A DNA stretch of 64,000 nucleotides, taken from positions 3,968,001-4,032,000 of the forward strand of contig NZ_CP009520.1 in NCBI RefSeq assembly GCF_000969905.1, given 5' to 3'. Positions within the stretch are counted from its first letter, which is position 1. The number at the start of each line of letters is the position of its first letter. Origin of the DNA: Methanosarcina vacuolata Z-761. Lineage in GTDB: Archaea > Halobacteriota > Methanosarcinia > Methanosarcinales > Methanosarcinaceae. Both the position numbers and the translations under genes were made by a program. Below are positions 62,732 to 64,000 of this stretch, piece by piece. Below the pieces are notes generated by a model. That model saw nothing but the letters and a program-made list of their open reading frames with translations. It did no database searches and was not told where the DNA came from.

Positions 62732-63883
62732 TCAGTTCTCTATTATGCCGATGTTTTCTTTTTTTATTACATTGCTGTAATTGCTATAGCCCAGAATACC
62801 TTCAATTTCGTCGGTGTGGGCTCCTTTGATTTTCATAAGTTCTTCAGAAGTGTAGTCTGTAATTCCTTTTGCAAAGACCCTGCCTTCACACTCTAATCTA
62901 ACCACATCTCCCCTATCAAAATTTCCCTCAACTTTCACAACTCCTGCAGGAAGAAGGCTGTTTTTTCCGAGGACTGCGGCTTTTGCTCCTGCATCTACAC
63001 GAATAGTGCCTGAAGCCCTTGCAAGAATGATCCAGCGGGCGCGGTTCTTCTGAATATGCCTTTCAGCCAGGAAGAGAGTGCCTATCTCTTCTCCAGACAA
63101 AACCCTTAGAAGAACATCCTTGATTTTGCTGTTTGCAATCAAGACATAGCAACCTGCCATGCTACAGATCTTTGCAGCTTTTATCTTGGTCCTCATTCCC
63201 CCTACACCTTTGAAGCTTGTAGGGTCACCCCCATAACTTTCGATTTCAGGTGTGATTTTTTCCACGAGAGAGAGAAGTCTGGCATCATCGTGTATCTTTG
63301 GGTTTTTGTCAAAAAGGCCATTGATATCCGAAAGAATAATCAGGAGATCAGCATCGATTTTGCTTGCAACCATTGCAGAAAGTTTGTCATTATCTCCAAA
63401 GATTGCTTCAATCTCGTTTGTACAGGTGCAATCGTTTTCATTTATTATGGGAACTACCCCATATTCCAGAAGGGTAGATATGCTATTTCTGAGGTTAAGA
63501 TAAGATACCCGGTCAGAATAGAATTCATAAGTAAGAAGGATCTGAGCAACTTTTATCCCGTGTTTCGAAAAAGCTTCGCTCCAGTACTGCATAAGGATGC
63601 TCTGTCCTACCGCTGCCGCTGCCTGCCTGATAGGAATTTCACGAGGTTTTGGGGCAATGCCCAGCTCATAGAGTCCTACACCTATTGCCCCCGAACTTAC
63701 CACAATTACCTCTTTTCCGAGCTTTCGAAGTTCGGAGACCTGAGCTGCAATACTTTCCATAAAGGTAGGATCAATACTGCAATTTTCTTTTGTACTGTCA
63801 CAGTTCTGTTTTGTAAGTGAGGAAGTACCTATCTTGATAACGATTTTATTAACATCATCGAGAAATTGATTTCTATCTGTCAA
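62732..63883 (-). CDS. proB: Glutamate 5-kinase with PUA domain
   Basis: A 383-residue ProB, the first enzyme of proline synthesis (ATP-dependent glutamate phosphorylation). The amino-acid-kinase domain shows NKIVIKIGTSSLT, EVIVVSSGAIGVGLYELGI, PIINENDCTCTNEIEAIFGD, NDKLSAMVASKIDADLLIIL, SDINGLFDKNP and GVGGMRTKIKAAKICSMAGC. A C-terminal PUA domain follows (RIDAGAKAAVLGKNSLLPAG-like, GDVVRLECEG). The start is TTG with GTGAT upstream. proA may lie beyond the window. Confidence 0.95.
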   Translation of the reverse strand: MTDRNQFLDDVNKIVIKIGTSSLTKQNCDSTKENCSIDPTFMESIAAQVSELRKLGKEVIVVSSGAIGVGLYELGIAPKPREIPIRQAAAAVGQSILMQYWSEAFSKHGIKVAQILLTYEFYSDRVSYLNLRNSISTLLEYGVVPIINENDCTCTNEIEAIFGDNDKLSAMVASKIDADLLIILSDINGLFDKNPKIHDDARLLSLVEKITPEIESYGGDPTSFKGVGGMRTKIKAAKICSMAGCYVLIANSKIKDVLLRVLSGEEIGTLFLAERHIQKNRARWIILARASGTIRVDAGAKAAVLGKNSLLPAGVVKVEGNFDRGDVVRLECEGRVFAKGITDYTSEELMKIKGAHTDEIEGILGYSNYSNVIKKENIGIIEN

Positions 63884-64000
63884 TCACAAGGCCTCGTAAA
63901 ATGTTTTGGGAATACAACTGAAATAAGTAACAGCTGCAATCCGAATTTCCATCGCTTGCACTCAATTTGAGCTGGTATTCCAATTCAGATATATAAACAT

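Overview
The window reads as a Methanosarcina-type methanogenic archaeon. The evidence is a complete F420-reducing hydrogenase operon (frhADGB), a methanopterin gene (beta-RFAP synthase), a FilR1-type methanogen regulator, archaeal informational genes (fibrillarin, Nop5, S19e, L39e, L31e, aIF6, LX, prefoldin alpha, FtsY), large AT-rich intergenic regions, PKD-repeat surface proteins, and many IS and MITE remnants. Start codons are often preceded by GGAGG or GGTGA-type Shine-Dalgarno (SD) sequences. The species was not determined.

Layout. 0-9.3 kb is an accessory region. It holds a transglutaminase-like lipoprotein, an IS1634/IS4-type element broken by a frameshift and by a nested MITE, a solitary SIR2-STAND NTPase (defence candidate), and toxin-antitoxin loci in different states of decay. 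9.4-15 kb has two secreted proteins and a compact three-gene operon: a cytoplasmic solute-binding-like protein, a Cys-rich HypB/P47K-like GTPase, and an ABC ATPase with no permease. 15-21.5 kb carries an inverted-repeat element, ribose-1,5-bisphosphate isomerase, a FilR1 regulator, a candidate small RNA, an FmdE-like protein overlapping trmO, an IS256 remnant and a methyltransferase. 21.9-30.7 kb holds a surface-anchored CobN-like chelatase plus DUF2162, ExbB-like and DUF2149 membrane genes, a set that resembles the bacterial hmuSTUV haem-dechelation genes, with a divergent ArsR-DUF4430 regulator. 30.9-35.2 kb is a housekeeping run (fibrillarin, Nop5, beta-RFAP synthase) preceded by an archaeal counterpart of the Bacillus ytfI-ytfJ (DUF2953-GerW) pair.

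35.7-40.8 kb encodes two secreted PKD proteins (beta-helix, and GH17-like glucanase) that share almost identical PKD DNA modules, followed by a decayed PKD tail. 40.8-46.7 kb is a second accessory island with a MntA-HepT pair, an orphan MNT nucleotidyltransferase whose 5' end runs into a MITE, and a large KAP NTPase fused to a formylglycine-enzyme-fold domain. 46.8-50.4 kb is frhADGB. 50.5-52.3 kb is mobile-element debris. 52.4-57.4 kb is a dense archaeal translation, chaperone and secretion operon containing a PP-loop ATPase. 57.5-64 kb has PspC, a transglutaminase-like exported protein, DUF523-DUF1722, a Prx6 peroxiredoxin, proC and proB.

The strongest candidates for under-described biology are the permease-less ABC/GTPase/SBP triad, the SIR2-STAND and KAP-FGE genes, the archaeal hmu-like cluster with its regulator, the two-hairpin sRNA near 18.4 kb, and a 94-102 bp ISL3-type MITE family with three clear copies. 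All functional statements are from reading the sequence only; no database search was run.
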